Shown in pieces: positions 24,692 to 34,607 of a stretch of DNA of 64,000 bases (position 1 is the stretch's first letter; every line of letters starts with the position of its first letter). Under the pieces are notes generated by a model that ran no database searches, was not told where the DNA came from, and saw only the letters and a list, made by a program, of their open reading frames with translations. The translations under genes and the position numbers were made by a program. Location of the stretch: assembly GCA_016748015.1 (NCBI GenBank), contig JAAOMT010000727.1, positions 99,853 through 163,852 on the forward strand. Reading direction: 5' to 3'. Source of the DNA: Geosiphon pyriformis (taxonomy: Eukaryota; Glomeromycota; Glomeromycetes; Archaeosporales; Geosiphonaceae).

Positions 24692-26499
24692 CTACTCATT
24701 GAGGAAGGGATAGATTACCACACCACTGCCAGAACCAAAAGAGTCCAACTTATTCATTATTGTTTTAATTAAATTCTCTAGAACCAACAGGCTAGCCTCC
24801 AGGCCATCTACTTTCACAGTTAAAACTCAGGAACCACTCAGAAAAATGTCATGGGCACAGGAGGAACAAATAACAGAGTGTCAACAGCCATATTCAGTAC
24901 AGGTTTATGCTTGGGAGTAGACAAAACAACAAAACTTGCTGACAAAACTGCCAACAACTTGTTCAGCTTACATAAAATGTCGGCTACCTGGTCAGACACA
25001 TTCTCAAATAAATGCTCGAGGACACTAACACATAAAGCTAGAATTGCAACCTTGGACATTGAACTGCCAACTGGTCCTATGCCTGTATTAGTTTCAACAA
25101 ACAGGGTAGAAAACAAATTTTTAAGGGAGCTGCTTACTACAGAAGCCCAAGTCGCACCACCAAAGGAGACAAAATGAAACACAGGAGCTTGTTTTTTGGC
25201 ATAGATGAGCACAAGGCATCTTTTATCCAAATCAGAACAAAGAAATTTTTTTTTGAAACCCAGTTTAAAGGTTTTCTTACCATTGCTATATCCAGAAAAA
25301 ACGTGATAAAAATTGCCACATACAGCACACTTAAGAGATAACAAACCAGCCCAGATGAGGTTGATATCTTTAAACACTGGTGTAGAGCAAATAGCAGCCT
25401 TTCTGGCTTTTTTAGAGTCAAAACATATGACAGCACATCGGGCTTGTGTATAAGATACTGAATTTTTAGAAATACAGCAAGTCTTTCCATCATATGACTG
25501 GACCAGATTTGAAAGATTGTGGGTAGTCATGCCCATCAGCAGAGTGTATAGGAGAGTGCGATAGCTGTTCCTTAAATCTCACGTTTGTTTGTCAGTGTTG
25601 GCTTTGGCAATCTGTGCCAAGTTTTTACTCAGCAAGTTTGATCATTTGAACACAACCAGGTCAACGACCTGAGAACTCTCAAACTCCACAAGTGCTTTCT
25701 GCCAGAGACCAATCAGCTGCATTTTGATTGAAAAAATTTTCTTATACTTGACCAAAGCTGATTCAATTGCCAATTTGGGCAGATTGACCAAAATTTTCTT
25801 GATAACAATTTTCTGATCCAATTATATGCTGATCTTCTTTAAATTAGCATTGACAACAAGATTCTCAGACACAGCCAACTGTTTAGCCAAAGTGAGACTG
25901 GATACAGGCATGAAAAATGCCCTAACAATGTCTGGAAATTTCCATGGAGTCGACGTACCCCCAAAACCATCAACTTTGTAGAACAGCTTCCTAACACCTT
26001 TGAGTTTGTCACACAGAATATTTCTGGAAATGGTCGACAAACCAATGTCAAGTGCAAAAGATTTGGTTGGTTCGAAGCAGAGTTTTTCTTTAACAGAAGT
26101 GACCAAATGAAGAGAGGATTCCAAAGGAACTGAGGGAGATAAGTTTATGTCGATGTTGTCAATGGCAGAGCCAAAGTCACAGGGCCTCAAAAATAGAACT
26201 TTTACCATACTAGAGTTGAAGTGTTTAGCCTTTGAGGTGTTGGTATGAGAGTTCAGTGGCCTATTACTCTTGCTGCCAGCACTGTAGCCTAAGTCCTTGT
26301 CCAACTTGTGTTTCAGCTTTTCTTCAGAAGAGATATCCATGTTTTTGTACTGGCCAGGCTTGCTTATAGATAATTTGAAAAATAAATCAGTTTTGTCTCC
26401 CAAGTGTTTGACTTTACCAAGTAAAACCTTTGATTTTTGCCTCAGACTACCATTTACAGAACTAGTAGTGGCACTTCTGACCAATTTCTTTATGGACAT
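24692..26499 (-). pseudogene. LINE C ORF1: RRM plus zinc-knuckle protein, disabled
   Basis: I choose ATG 26499 (MSIKKLVRSATTS); a longer frame upstream has no ATG. Segments in order: a basic N-terminus; KLFYKVDGFGGTSTPWKF (about 25950-26000); an RRM-like part near 25680-25790; TARCAVICFDSKKARKAA-like; a knuckle CAVCGNFYHVFSGY (about 25310-25340) with the last Cys now Tyr; and a C-terminal coiled-coil-like KVDGLEASLLVLENLIK (about 24760-24810). Breaks occur near 25822 and 25540, with a frame change near 24840. The stop is about 14 bases upstream of the ORF2 start region, so the two ORFs are tightly packed. Confidence 0.75.
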
Positions 26500-26679
26500 A
26501 ACATTGACAGCGTCAGATGTCAAAGAGACAATGAAAGGGTTGGTGAGTTGAGAAATTGTGAAAACCAAGCAAAAGTAAAAGATAAAAACAGATGAAAAAA
26601 CAAAAACTTCTTCAAAAATGCACTATTTCAGGAATTTGGGATGTAGGGGAGAAAGAAATTTGTTTTTATTTTGTTAATC

Positions 26680-26770
26680 TTAATATATTGTTATTAACTA
26701 AAATTTAAGATATTAATTAATATAAAATTATTCTTATAATTTTTATTATTAATTAACATATATTATTATT
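26680..26770 (+). pseudogene. LINE H 3' UTR remainder, with right TSD of LINE C
   Basis: Positions 26680-26692 are the right duplication of LINE C. The following AT-rich sequence continues the H 3' UTR: joined to 19848 it roughly follows the LINE B 3' UTR around 19290-19350. Alignment is weak, so the right edge is uncertain. Confidence 0.5.
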
Positions 26771-26774
26771 TTGA

Positions 26775-27640
26775 TTTATTTTTTTATTTTTTTTATTGTT
26801 TAACAAGTGAGATCCAAACACTACTTAGTACAATATATTAACTTAATGATCTAAACTAGGTGTAAATCATGTATTTTCTACATGTGACCAGTTATTCAAA
26901 CTAATTAGGACAATACTATGTGTCTATATGAACTAAAACCATACTATTTAAATCTAAAAAAAACTAACAAGAATTATGAAAACCAAAACTAATACTAAAA
27001 GCATCAGTAATACTCAACAATTTAACTACACCAACAGAAAACACTAAAGAAAGCCCAGACATTAAGACTAGAACAAATCTATCATGCAGGATTAGTTTAT
27101 TCTTCTTTATAAATATCCAGTGTTTAACACAAGCCAACCAAACCTCTTCTTTGAATACAAGGCCAAATCTGCACACAAAGTCTACAACCATATGATCTGC
27201 AATTTTAAAATCTTTAAAAACAGAAAGAAATTTCTAATACCAATTATTGAAGACAAAACTCTTGCTCAAAGCCATATACACAGCAACATTAGAAAAACAG
27301 GAATTCAAACACTGTAACATACATGAGACTAAGTAAGACAAACCAGAAATCACTTTCCAATCAGCTGCATAAGTGTTCAGTAACTGAACATAAGCATTAG
27401 AATCAAACAAACAAGAGAAAGCATGGTCTGAGACCTCAATATCCTCACAAAACAAACATACAACACTTGGATAACTCTTGGCATACAAATGCTTACAAAC
27501 AGCAACAAAAAGCCAATAATACAAAGTCTTCATAAAATATGTGCAAGCATTAGCAGTATTCCTACTAGTAAAGCCAAAAGCCAAATGTGAATTAGAATGC
27601 CACACTAAGAATAATCTAAACCAATTAATGTTTGTATGCA
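26775..27640 (-). pseudogene. LINE G: 5'-truncated LINE, ORF2 C-terminus and 3' end
   Basis: Only the last part of ORF2 and the 3' UTR are present. The protein reads SHLAFGFTSRNTANACTYFM, then the zinc finger CLFCEDIEVSDHAFSC (intact Cys-x2-Cys, His, Cys) near 27410-27460, then ALSKSFVFNNWY. After a break comes VVDFVCRFGLVFKEEVWLAC and SFGFHNSC. The 3' end (family 3' box near 26800-26830, then an A-rich tail) points left. Truncation near 27640 is typical of incomplete target-primed reverse transcription. No confident target-site duplication was found. Confidence 0.75.
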
Positions 27641-29055
27641 GAATAATTTATTACTTATTATTTTAGCAAATTATCTAAATTATTATTCAATTAATAATTT
27701 AATTTGTATTAAACACAAATATAATTAAATTATATAATATGTTAAATTATATGACATTAAAAATTTACTAAAATATTTAATAATTTAACAAAATATTTAA
27801 CAGTTTATTAAAATAATTTATAATTTACAGAAATAATTTGTTGTTTGACAAAATATATTTTTAGTTCACCAAAATATTAATAAAAAAAAAGTGTTAAATT
27901 ATAGAATAGTATTATAATAAAAAAAAAGCTTTTTTTTATATAAAAATGTATTTTTGTTAGAATTAATCTTTACTTAAGCTTAAAATATTTTTGTTATAAA
28001 TCAATTCAAATAAAACTTATATTGAAAACATAAACTTTTTAAATTATTACTTTGAAACTTATTTCTATATACTAATATTTTAAAATTAATTAGTTATTAA
28101 TTTTATTAATTATTAATAATCTTTAGGCTTAAATTCAAAATAATTTCTTTAATATAATTTTTTATTTTTTTTTCTTAATTATATTTTTTTTTCATTATTT
28201 TTTTTATATTATTAGATAATTTACAGTCGAAATTTTTTGTAAAAAAATTGACTTTTATAACAAAGTAACTATATATTAATTAAAAAACTTATAAATAAAA
28301 TTTTTTGTAAAAGAGTTAACTTTTACTGCAAAGTAATTGTACAAGTAATTGATATAAAATTGACCAGTTTATTATAAATTCAACAGCACATATGGTTCAA
28401 AGTATAAAAAGATATTTTAAAAGAAGAATTAGCTTATTAAAAGTTTACTGACTTCTATTAACAATAGAATTAACAGTAAAATAACATTAATAATATTAAA
28501 AAAAGAGTAAAAAAACTTTTAATAATAGCATAAATTATGTTTAATTTAAAATTTTGAATAGTAATATCATATTAAATAGTGGTTAAATAATATTTATTAA
28601 TATTAATATTAATAAAAAAATTACAAAATATTAATATTACTTATAAATATTTTTAAAATTTTTATTATTATTATTGTTATTTTTTTATTTAAATAATATT
28701 ATATACAAAAAAAGTTTGTAAAATTATTATAATTTATAAAATAAATTAAATAATATTAAATTAAAAAATAATATTTAAGTTAAATTATTTAAATTATTTA
28801 AATATAATATAAAAAGTTAAAAAATATAATTATTATAGTTTAAAGTAAATTGTTTATTTTTAGTAGGTTTTTAAATAATATTAGCAGAGAATTAATTAAG
28901 ATTAAAACTAAAATTAATATTAATTTAAATAATACTTTAGATAAAAATATTTATATTTAATTGTTGGCTTTTTAAAAATATTAACTAAATTGTATTAAGT
29001 CAAAAATAAATATTAAATAGATAAGTAATATTATTATAAATAATAATATATTAGT
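27641..29055. other. AT-rich spacer, no gene seen
   Basis: More than 80 percent A+T with poly-A/T runs. Scattered ATTTA-rich motifs are present but no coding pattern. One imperfect direct repeat is listed separately. I see no LINE or LTR match here by eye. Confidence 0.6.
28230..28365. repeat. 68-bp-spaced imperfect direct repeat
   Basis: AAATTTTTTGTAAAA, then TTRACTTTTA and CAAAGTAA, occurs at 28230 and again at 28298. About 40 of 68 bases are clearly conserved. Origin unknown; it could be the end of a decayed DNA transposon. Confidence 0.55.
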
Positions 29056-29071
29056 ATAATTATGTATAAAA
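29056..29071. repeat. Left target-site duplication of LINE F
   Basis: ATAATTATGTATAAAA, identical over 16 bp to 31385-31400. Confidence 0.85.
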
Positions 29072-31384
29072 AACTCTTTGTTTCCTTAATTTTATGATTA
29101 CAATCAGAGCAAAGAGTAAAAAAGCTGCACCTAATATCTGTTCTAAAATATTTAATAAAATTTCAACCAGAAGAGCTCTCTTTGTTGTAAAAGCAACTAG
29201 GCAAAACGTTTTAAAAGTTTTCCCTTTACTCAATAATCGTGATAAGCTGTCTTTGGTAGTCACTGAAGCAACTTCTTTATCTTTGACTGGTTTTTTACCA
29301 GTTAAAGTTCCCTCAAAGAGACACACTTGGATTAGTCCCAGTGTTGCTTTCACTCCAACCAAAAGCCCAAAAGTTTTTAATAATAGACCAGTAAATAAGC
29401 TGGTTTTCCTTTTTATAGATTCAACACTTGGTGCTGCTAGCACCACCTCTTCAAAAAAAATGGTTAAAAAGACCAAAAGTTCAGAAAAGTGAGGGCAGTT
29501 ACTTGCCTTTGCTATTGTTACACCGAACTCCTTTGTGGTTCCCAATGAGATCTTAGATGAGATCTCTGTAGCATCATCCAGCACATCATCCAAGATGGGC
29601 CAAGATCAATCACTGGCTGTGTTGCCAAATGTGGTATCTTCCGGCAAATCTTCACTGGTTCTGAAAGCAAAACAATCTCCTTCTGTTGGGTCATCTGTTC
29701 TTGAGAACTGGACTGATCAAATGGAAACTGAATTATCTCCTTTTTTAGTTTCTGGTACTACTTTTGGTAGTGTCTGGGAAACTATTTCTAGTCATCAAAG
29801 ATTTGCTGGATGAGTGGCCTCTACTTTGGTGCCTGGTGCTACTTTTAAGATCAAATTGGCTCATGTTAAGGCTGTTTTTCAGTTGGTACATGGTTTCTTG
29901 GGTGCAAAATCAGTATTAAAGGACAATATAAAGCTGTTTTGTATGGAGTTTGCTTCTCAAGTGTCTTTGGAAGCTGCATTTCTGATTGAACTTACAAGTT
30001 CTATTCATCTTGCCACTCTTAAAATTGCCAAGTCTTTGGTGGTTTCTGAGTCTAGTCCTTTTTTTGCTGCTGTTGCACTGCACAATGTGCTTTTGGGTGT
30101 ATTTGCTGTCAATATTAAGTCAGCTCTTGGGGTTTTTGGTAAAGTTTCTCATGTTGTGCTGAAGCCTGTTGGTGTTTGGCAATATGTGGTTGTTTATTTT
30201 AAGGAATTAAATACTGTTGTCTCTGGTCTTACTTATTGGTCAATTTTGGTGGACAAAAATAGTGTTCATATTCTTCCTCTTATCAATCAAAATGAGACAA
30301 TTTTGTTTTGTGATCAGTTCAAGGCCAAGTTGGTTAATCTTCTTTCTGGCTGTACTGCCTTTGAAATCAGTAACATGATTTCTTAAGTTGGTGGTCAGAC
30401 TTGTTTCATTCTTTGGTCTTCTGATTCTGGTTGTTGTTTCTACTTTGCTTTGGTTACATTTGGCTCTCAAACAGATTTGAATCTTGCTGTTGTCAAAACT
30501 AGTATGCTGAGAAAGTGCCATATTTGGTGGAAAATTTCTGGCAATTGGCACTGTTTTAGATGTCAAAAGACTGGTCATCTGGCTGTTGACTGTAAGATGT
30601 CTTTGCCTTCTTTTTTTAAGACTCTCAGAGTATTTAATGCACATTTTGTGGATAATGTTTCTTATATTAAAGCTTTTGCTCCTCCAGCTGTTTCTAGATT
30701 TTCTCCTTTGGTGGCTTTTGTTCTATTGGCTCCTCCATTTGCTACATTTTTTGCTGTTTCTGTTGTTGACTCCGTTGTTAAGCTTAGATTAGATTCTATA
30801 GAAAAACAGATTTTAGAACTGTCCATCTTGGTTAAGTCTGTCATTAAGCCAATTGGTTTTTTGGTTGTTTTGGTTACTACTCTTCTGAATGACAATGCTG
30901 CCAAGACTCTAAAGGTCGAGAAAGATTTTTTGACTATGTGTAATGTCTTCAAGAGCTTTGCCAAGCTTTTGGTTGGTGTGTCTAAAGCTTTTGTCAGTCT
31001 TAAGGCTAAGGTGGAGTTTGGTAATTTTGATGAAGATAATATTGGTGCTGTCAAGACTTCTTCATTGAGTAAAAACACAGTTGACTATGCAGTTGCTTTG
31101 TGGCAAATGTGTGGTCCTGAGGTTAAAAATAGCAATGAAAAAACTAGATTGTTTTTTAGTAAGTTTATTTTTGATTCTAGAAATTTGAATAATATTATTG
31201 AGAGACTTGGTAAGCTGGGTTTCCTCCTGGCTTCTTTTGATTCAATTTAGTTGGTGCCTTGACTGACTCAGATAATTGGTCACATATAGAAAGAGCATGA
31301 AACACATCTAATTTGTAATTTCATAATAGTGCAATATATTAGATAGTGTTTGGGCACACTTTGTTAAAATATTAATAAAAAAAA
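29072..31384 (+). mobile_element. LINE F: compact ORF1-only LINE derivative
   Basis: A 2313-bp unit with one long ORF (29094-31250), a 134-bp 3' UTR and a short A-rich end, flanked by a perfect 16-bp duplication. The 3' UTR matches that of LINE A base for base in long stretches (e.g. CCTTGACTGACT versus TCTTGACTGGCT, and TGGTCACATATAGAAAG versus TGGCCACGTGTAGAAAG). It joins the ORF1 stop at the point where ORF2 stops in LINE A. No endonuclease or RT sequence is present. The intact duplication shows it was integrated, and bounded, like a LINE; mobilisation in trans by an ORF2 from a related LINE is inferred. It resembles in layout the ORF1-only half-LINEs known from mammals. Confidence 0.8.
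29094..31250 (+). pseudogene. LINE F ORF1: RRM plus intact CCHC knuckle, three nonsense codons
   Basis: A single frame of about 719 codons with stops only near 29490 (TGA), 29811 (TGA) and 30384 (TAA) and no frameshift. The start MITIRAKSKKAAP at 29094 is basic. The middle (29860-30340) is the conserved ORF1 core, including AALHNVLLGVFAVNIKSALG and KVSHVVLKPVGVWQYVVVYF (RRM-like). The zinc knuckle CFRCQKTGHLAVDC at about 30550-30592 is a complete C-x2-C-x4-H-x4-C. After it come a helical stretch (KLRLDSIEKQILELSILVK) and about 130 further residues not found in the other ORF1 copies. The product would be an RNA-binding coat protein. The N-terminal third differs from both the A/D/E and B/C subfamilies. 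Confidence 0.8.
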
Positions 31385-31400
31385 ATAATTATGTATAAAA
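31385..31400. repeat. Right target-site duplication of LINE F
   Basis: Identical to 29056-29071. Confidence 0.85.
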
Positions 31401-31560
31401 TATCTTTTTAAAATAAATTTTTTTTTATAGATTTATGTAATTTAGTTTAAATAGGTTTATGTTTGGTTATATGTAAAAAATATATAAATTATTTTTAATT
31501 TAAGTTGACTTATTATATTAAATAATAATTGGACTACAGATTAAATAATAATAAAAAATA
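31401..31560 (+). repeat. LINE 3'-UTR stub
   Basis: The stretch from about 31425 matches LINE 3' UTRs of B and D: GGTTATATGTAAAAAATA is shared with 41152-41169. It ends with TTGGACTACAGATTAAATAATAATAAAAAA, i.e. the family 3' box and tail. No coding part is attached. Confidence 0.65.
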
Positions 31561-31909
31561 TAATTAATATAATTTTTTTTTACATATTTAATATATATAA
31601 TAGATTAGCCAGAAATATATTGTTTAAAATATAGGATTGTTTTAACTAATTTAAATAACTAGTTTATACAAACAAAACATAAATTTTTTTTTATAAAATT
31701 GTTAATATTTACAGAAAATAATGTATTGTTTAAAAAATCTGGTGTAAAAAATTCAGTTATTAACAGCTAAAATACTTTTTTAATTCCGAAAATATAAAAA
31801 AACTAAAATAAGCATGACAAATTTAAAAATTAAAATTGATTTAAGCAAATAATAAAACTTGTATAACATAATTGTACATCAGTATATTTAATATAGGGTG
31901 TTTAAAAGT
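31561..31909. other. AT-rich 3' flank of the kinase gene
   Basis: No coding sequence seen. It lies downstream of the minus-strand gene and probably holds its 3' UTR and polyadenylation site. AATAAA-like strings occur by chance in such AT-rich DNA, so none is called. Confidence 0.5.
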
Positions 31910-33879
31910 CTAAGCTTCCATTATAGATAATTGATCCTCTGGCAAATTAAACCACTCATCTTTTAAAGCATCATTTGCAGTCGGTCGACTATTAGGATTT
32001 TTGTTCATCAATTTTTCCTTAAACTGTTTAGCGGATGAAGAAAGTGAAATATGGTTGTAAATTCTAGTATGTTTGAAAAGATTTCCAACCATCCATATAT
32101 CGCCTGCAGTGCTACAAAAGTCTTCCCCCGATTTATATTCTGGAGCTCCAATAGCCAATGAATCTCTTTGTAAAGTAAATAGCAACAATTAGCAAACATG
32201 TCTAACCGTAAGTCGAAATTCTTTTATCACTGTACCTTGAAGCTCCTAAGGGAGCAGCTTCTTCAAAGTCAATTAACATCCAACTATCATTCGGGAGTCT
32301 TAAAACATTATCCCAGCGAATATCCCGATGGACGACGTTCATCTTATGAAGTTTTTCTAGCGTTACAAGTACATGCCGTATAGCATCTCGCAGCTCGCGT
32401 TCACATTTAGGAAATATCGTAAAGCCAACCGGAGCCAAATGTACTATCACTGAGTCACTTGTAAGGGAATACTTAAGAACCTTGATTGGTCCTAAGCCTG
32501 GAAGCGTATTTTGGTAAAATTTTTTATGGAAACCTAGATCAATAATGCTTGGTTTGTCTATTTTTTTAATGATCTTGTCGGGGAATATTGTAACAACACA
32601 ATGTGACCGTTGGATATCATCGTATAGCCTCAATATTGGAGCTGTGATGTACTGATCTCGACACAAAGTCCGAAGAATCCGAAAAAAATTGATTGTGTAC
32701 TGAAGCAGTTGATAATTGTATACTCGGCTTATACCGTCAAGGATCAGAGATTCACCAATTGTCTCACGTCTTGGTGTCAAGCCCGTTGTATCATCCACGT
32801 AGTAATAGTAAAATTGCAAATGTGTACCTCCCGCTGCAAGGGCTAGAACAAATGGTAAGTTACCAAAGGCAAGTGGATTCCAAAATTGAAAATAACCATT
32901 CAGTTGTTGTGCTGCGTCTAATATGTTTTCCTTAATATCTTTTTCTTCACCAATCATTACAAGCAAGTCGTTGCAATAAACTGTGATATCTGGCCGAACG
33001 CTCTTATCTGTGATGGTACTCGTATCATTTATTTTTCCATTACGTTTCCAGCTTAGTGATGGAGTTGCGAAACATTGGCCTAAAAGTGTAATCATGTCCA
33101 AAATGTGATTATTGATACCATCTGCGGTTCGTTGTTCTTGCCGAGGACTTTCGGTAAAGGACTTGCTGAAAATGGTAGTGACGATTGCTAACAATCTAGG
33201 AACATTGTAGAGAGGATCTGAATCTATAGGTACAAGATAATTCCCATAGTCCCGGCAAAGATGGGATATAGCTGGCAATTTTTGAAGTAACGCTGAGGTA
33301 AAACAGTGTTCAAGATTGCTGCGTGTGATTGGTTCATCGAAGGGAGGGCAGAGAAGTTGTAGAAATGATAAGGTGTTGTCAGGGGTGTCAAGTCTAACAC
33401 GCTTCGCAAGGTGTTCTAGAATAACCATAGAAAATAGAAAGAAATAGGCGTTATACACCAAATATTCTCTTAAATATGGACATTCCTTCCATAAAACGCA
33501 TGTAATTACAAAATGAATGAATAGTTATGCATGGAAAACTGATTTACAAATTTGTTAAGCTCTACTCTATGTCTCAAGTTACGAAGTCGTTACCTGTCTT
33601 ATTAGTTTCTATAAAGTGATCTTGTAATTTTTCCATCTGCAACTCCCATCTATCTTTACTCTTTTTTAGCTCTTTCACTTCTTCTTCCAACTCTTCCTTT
33701 TCTTCTATCCACTTCTTCCTTTGCTTTTCGTCTACATCTTCCTTCTCTCTCAGATTCTTCTTCAACTCTTCTAATCTATCTCCCTTCTCACCCTCCATAA
33801 ACTTCTCTAGCTTCTCCACGCATCTCTTATATTCGGTCTTAACATCTCTTAATTCAAGTTTAATATCTTCAACAGACAT
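31910..33879 (-). CDS. Crinkler-like protein: coiled coil, PD-(D/E)xK-like nuclease and protein kinase (3 exons)
   Basis: The only host-like gene. Model: exon 1 33879-33594, intron GTAACG...CTAG 33593-33416, exon 2 33415-32236, intron GTACAG...AAAG 32235-32166, exon 3 32165-31910; 573 residues, frame kept at both junctions. Residues 1-95 are highly charged heptads (coiled coil). Residues about 230-260 hold PD near 237-238 and GEEKD near 251-255, a PD-(D/E)xK nuclease pattern. The kinase part has VHRDIRWDNV (HRD at 458-460, Asn 465) and IDFEEA (DFE at 478-480, DFG Gly replaced), and exon 3 has GAPEY and a C-lobe ending RPTANDALKDEWF. This nuclease-kinase order is known from Crinkler-type (CR) effectors; the usual N-terminal header is replaced by the coiled coil. 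The ATG has A at -3. CpG content and codon use look normal, unlike the flanking TEs. Substrate unknown. A start at 33461 (MVYNAYFF) is possible but would begin inside the predicted intron. Confidence 0.75.
32166..32235 (-). other. Predicted intron 2 of the kinase gene (70 bp)
   Basis: GTACAG...TTTACTTTACAAAG with a GCTAAT branch-like motif. Without it, exon 2 runs into a stop just after the DFE region while the C-lobe lies in another frame. Splicing after Ser408 of the exon 2 frame gives GASRDSLAIGAPEYKS, the expected activation-segment position. The donor is weaker than a consensus GTAAGT. Confidence 0.65.
33416..33593 (-). other. Predicted intron 1 of the kinase gene (178 bp)
   Basis: Donor CAG|GTAACG and acceptor TTCTAG|AAC. 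It joins the coiled-coil exon (…ETNKT) to EHLAKRVRL in frame. Transcription as one unit is inferred from spacing, strand and phase. Confidence 0.6.
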
Positions 33880-34235
33880 GGTGTTTTGCGTGTTTGCTAT
33901 GGTTTGAGAAGATATGGCCTAATATATGTTTGGTTCGTGTCAATGACGTTTCAGATATTTGATTTATCAGTATAAATTTACTATTTAGGTAACAAACTCG
34001 CCTTTGTTAAATTAAAACGATAATCAGAGTTTTTACCCCCTGCCGTATGCCTATATAATATAATTGTTTTTTTTAATAATTATTGTTTTGTGCAATATTC
34101 ATTAAATTATTTTTGTTTTCTTAAATTAACATTATTATTGTTTTATATATTTTAATATTGAATAAAATTCGTTTTATTATTTTAAAATAAAAATAATTGT
34201 AAGTTTTAAAATTGGAAAAAATTAAATATATTTTT
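33880..34235 (-). promoter_or_regulatory. Upstream region of the kinase gene
   Basis: No ORF. A TATA-like TATTATATAGGC (minus strand) lies near 34050-34062, about 170 bases before the start codon. The stretch is less AT-rich next to the gene and grades into poly-A/T. No factor site is recognised. Confidence 0.35.
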
Positions 34236-34290
34236 TTTATTACATTTAACGAGCGCAGCCCAACCACTACCTAAACACTAAATATATTTT
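34236..34290 (-). repeat. Short LINE 3'-terminal box with tail
   Basis: On the minus strand it reads AGTGTTTAGGTAGTGGTTGG, then GCTGCGCTCGTTAAAT and an A-rich tail. It matches the 3' terminal box of the LINEs (e.g. GTTTGGACTTCACTCATTAAAT of LINE A) but keeps CpGs lost in the others. Too short to tell a severely truncated LINE from a SINE sharing the same tail. Confidence 0.5.
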
Positions 34291-34514
34291 TATTATTATT
34301 TTGCATATATATATGTAACTTTATATTAATTTTAAACTTATTAAATAAAATTTTATATATTTAATTTATAAATAAAACAAATTTAATAATGTTATTTTTT
34401 ATGTATTAATTAAATATAATTTAATTAAAACTTAAAATATGTAACAAAAATATTACTTACACATTTTATATATAACTAATAATTTAAACTTATATTAAGC
34501 TATATAAATTAATA

Positions 34515-34523
34515 AAACTATTT
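34515..34523. repeat. Left target-site duplication of LINE D
   Basis: AAACTATTT, repeated at 41257-41265 right after the A-tail of LINE D. Confidence 0.6.
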
Positions 34524-34607
34524 AAAAAAACTTTTTTCTTTTCTTTATTCCAAATTTCCAAAAAAAAAACAAAAAAATTTTTTGAAAGAAGTTTTTTACT
34601 ATTCAGT

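Larger units (their letters stand above)
19849..26679 (-). mobile_element. LINE C: full-length, best-preserved LINE of the window
   Basis: About 6.83 kb on the minus strand. Flanked by a 13-bp duplication with one mismatch (19836-19848 TAAATATATTGTT; 26680-26692 TTAATATATTGTT). The tail is A-rich on the element strand (about 19849-19862). The 3' UTR carries the family 3' box near 19868-19895. ORF2 is 19984-24678 and ORF1 about 24692-26499. ORF2 is open in a single frame apart from a handful of single-base nonsense changes, making it the youngest or least decayed full-length LINE here. It inserted into the 3' UTR of LINE H. Confidence 0.85.

Noticed and set aside
29060-29593. Minus-strand ORF of 177 residues
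   Set aside because: Shadow of the LINE F ORF1 frame, which has family matches.
33224-33461. Single-exon start of the kinase gene at 33461 (MVYNAYFFLFS...)
   Set aside because: Its first 15 residues fall in a predicted intron with good GTAACG and CTAG ends. Splicing from the upstream coiled-coil ORF gives a longer in-frame protein.
33574-33879. Stand-alone 101-residue coiled-coil gene
   Set aside because: A canonical donor lies just before its stop, in phase with the acceptor upstream of EHLAKRVRL. It is more likely exon 1 of the kinase gene.
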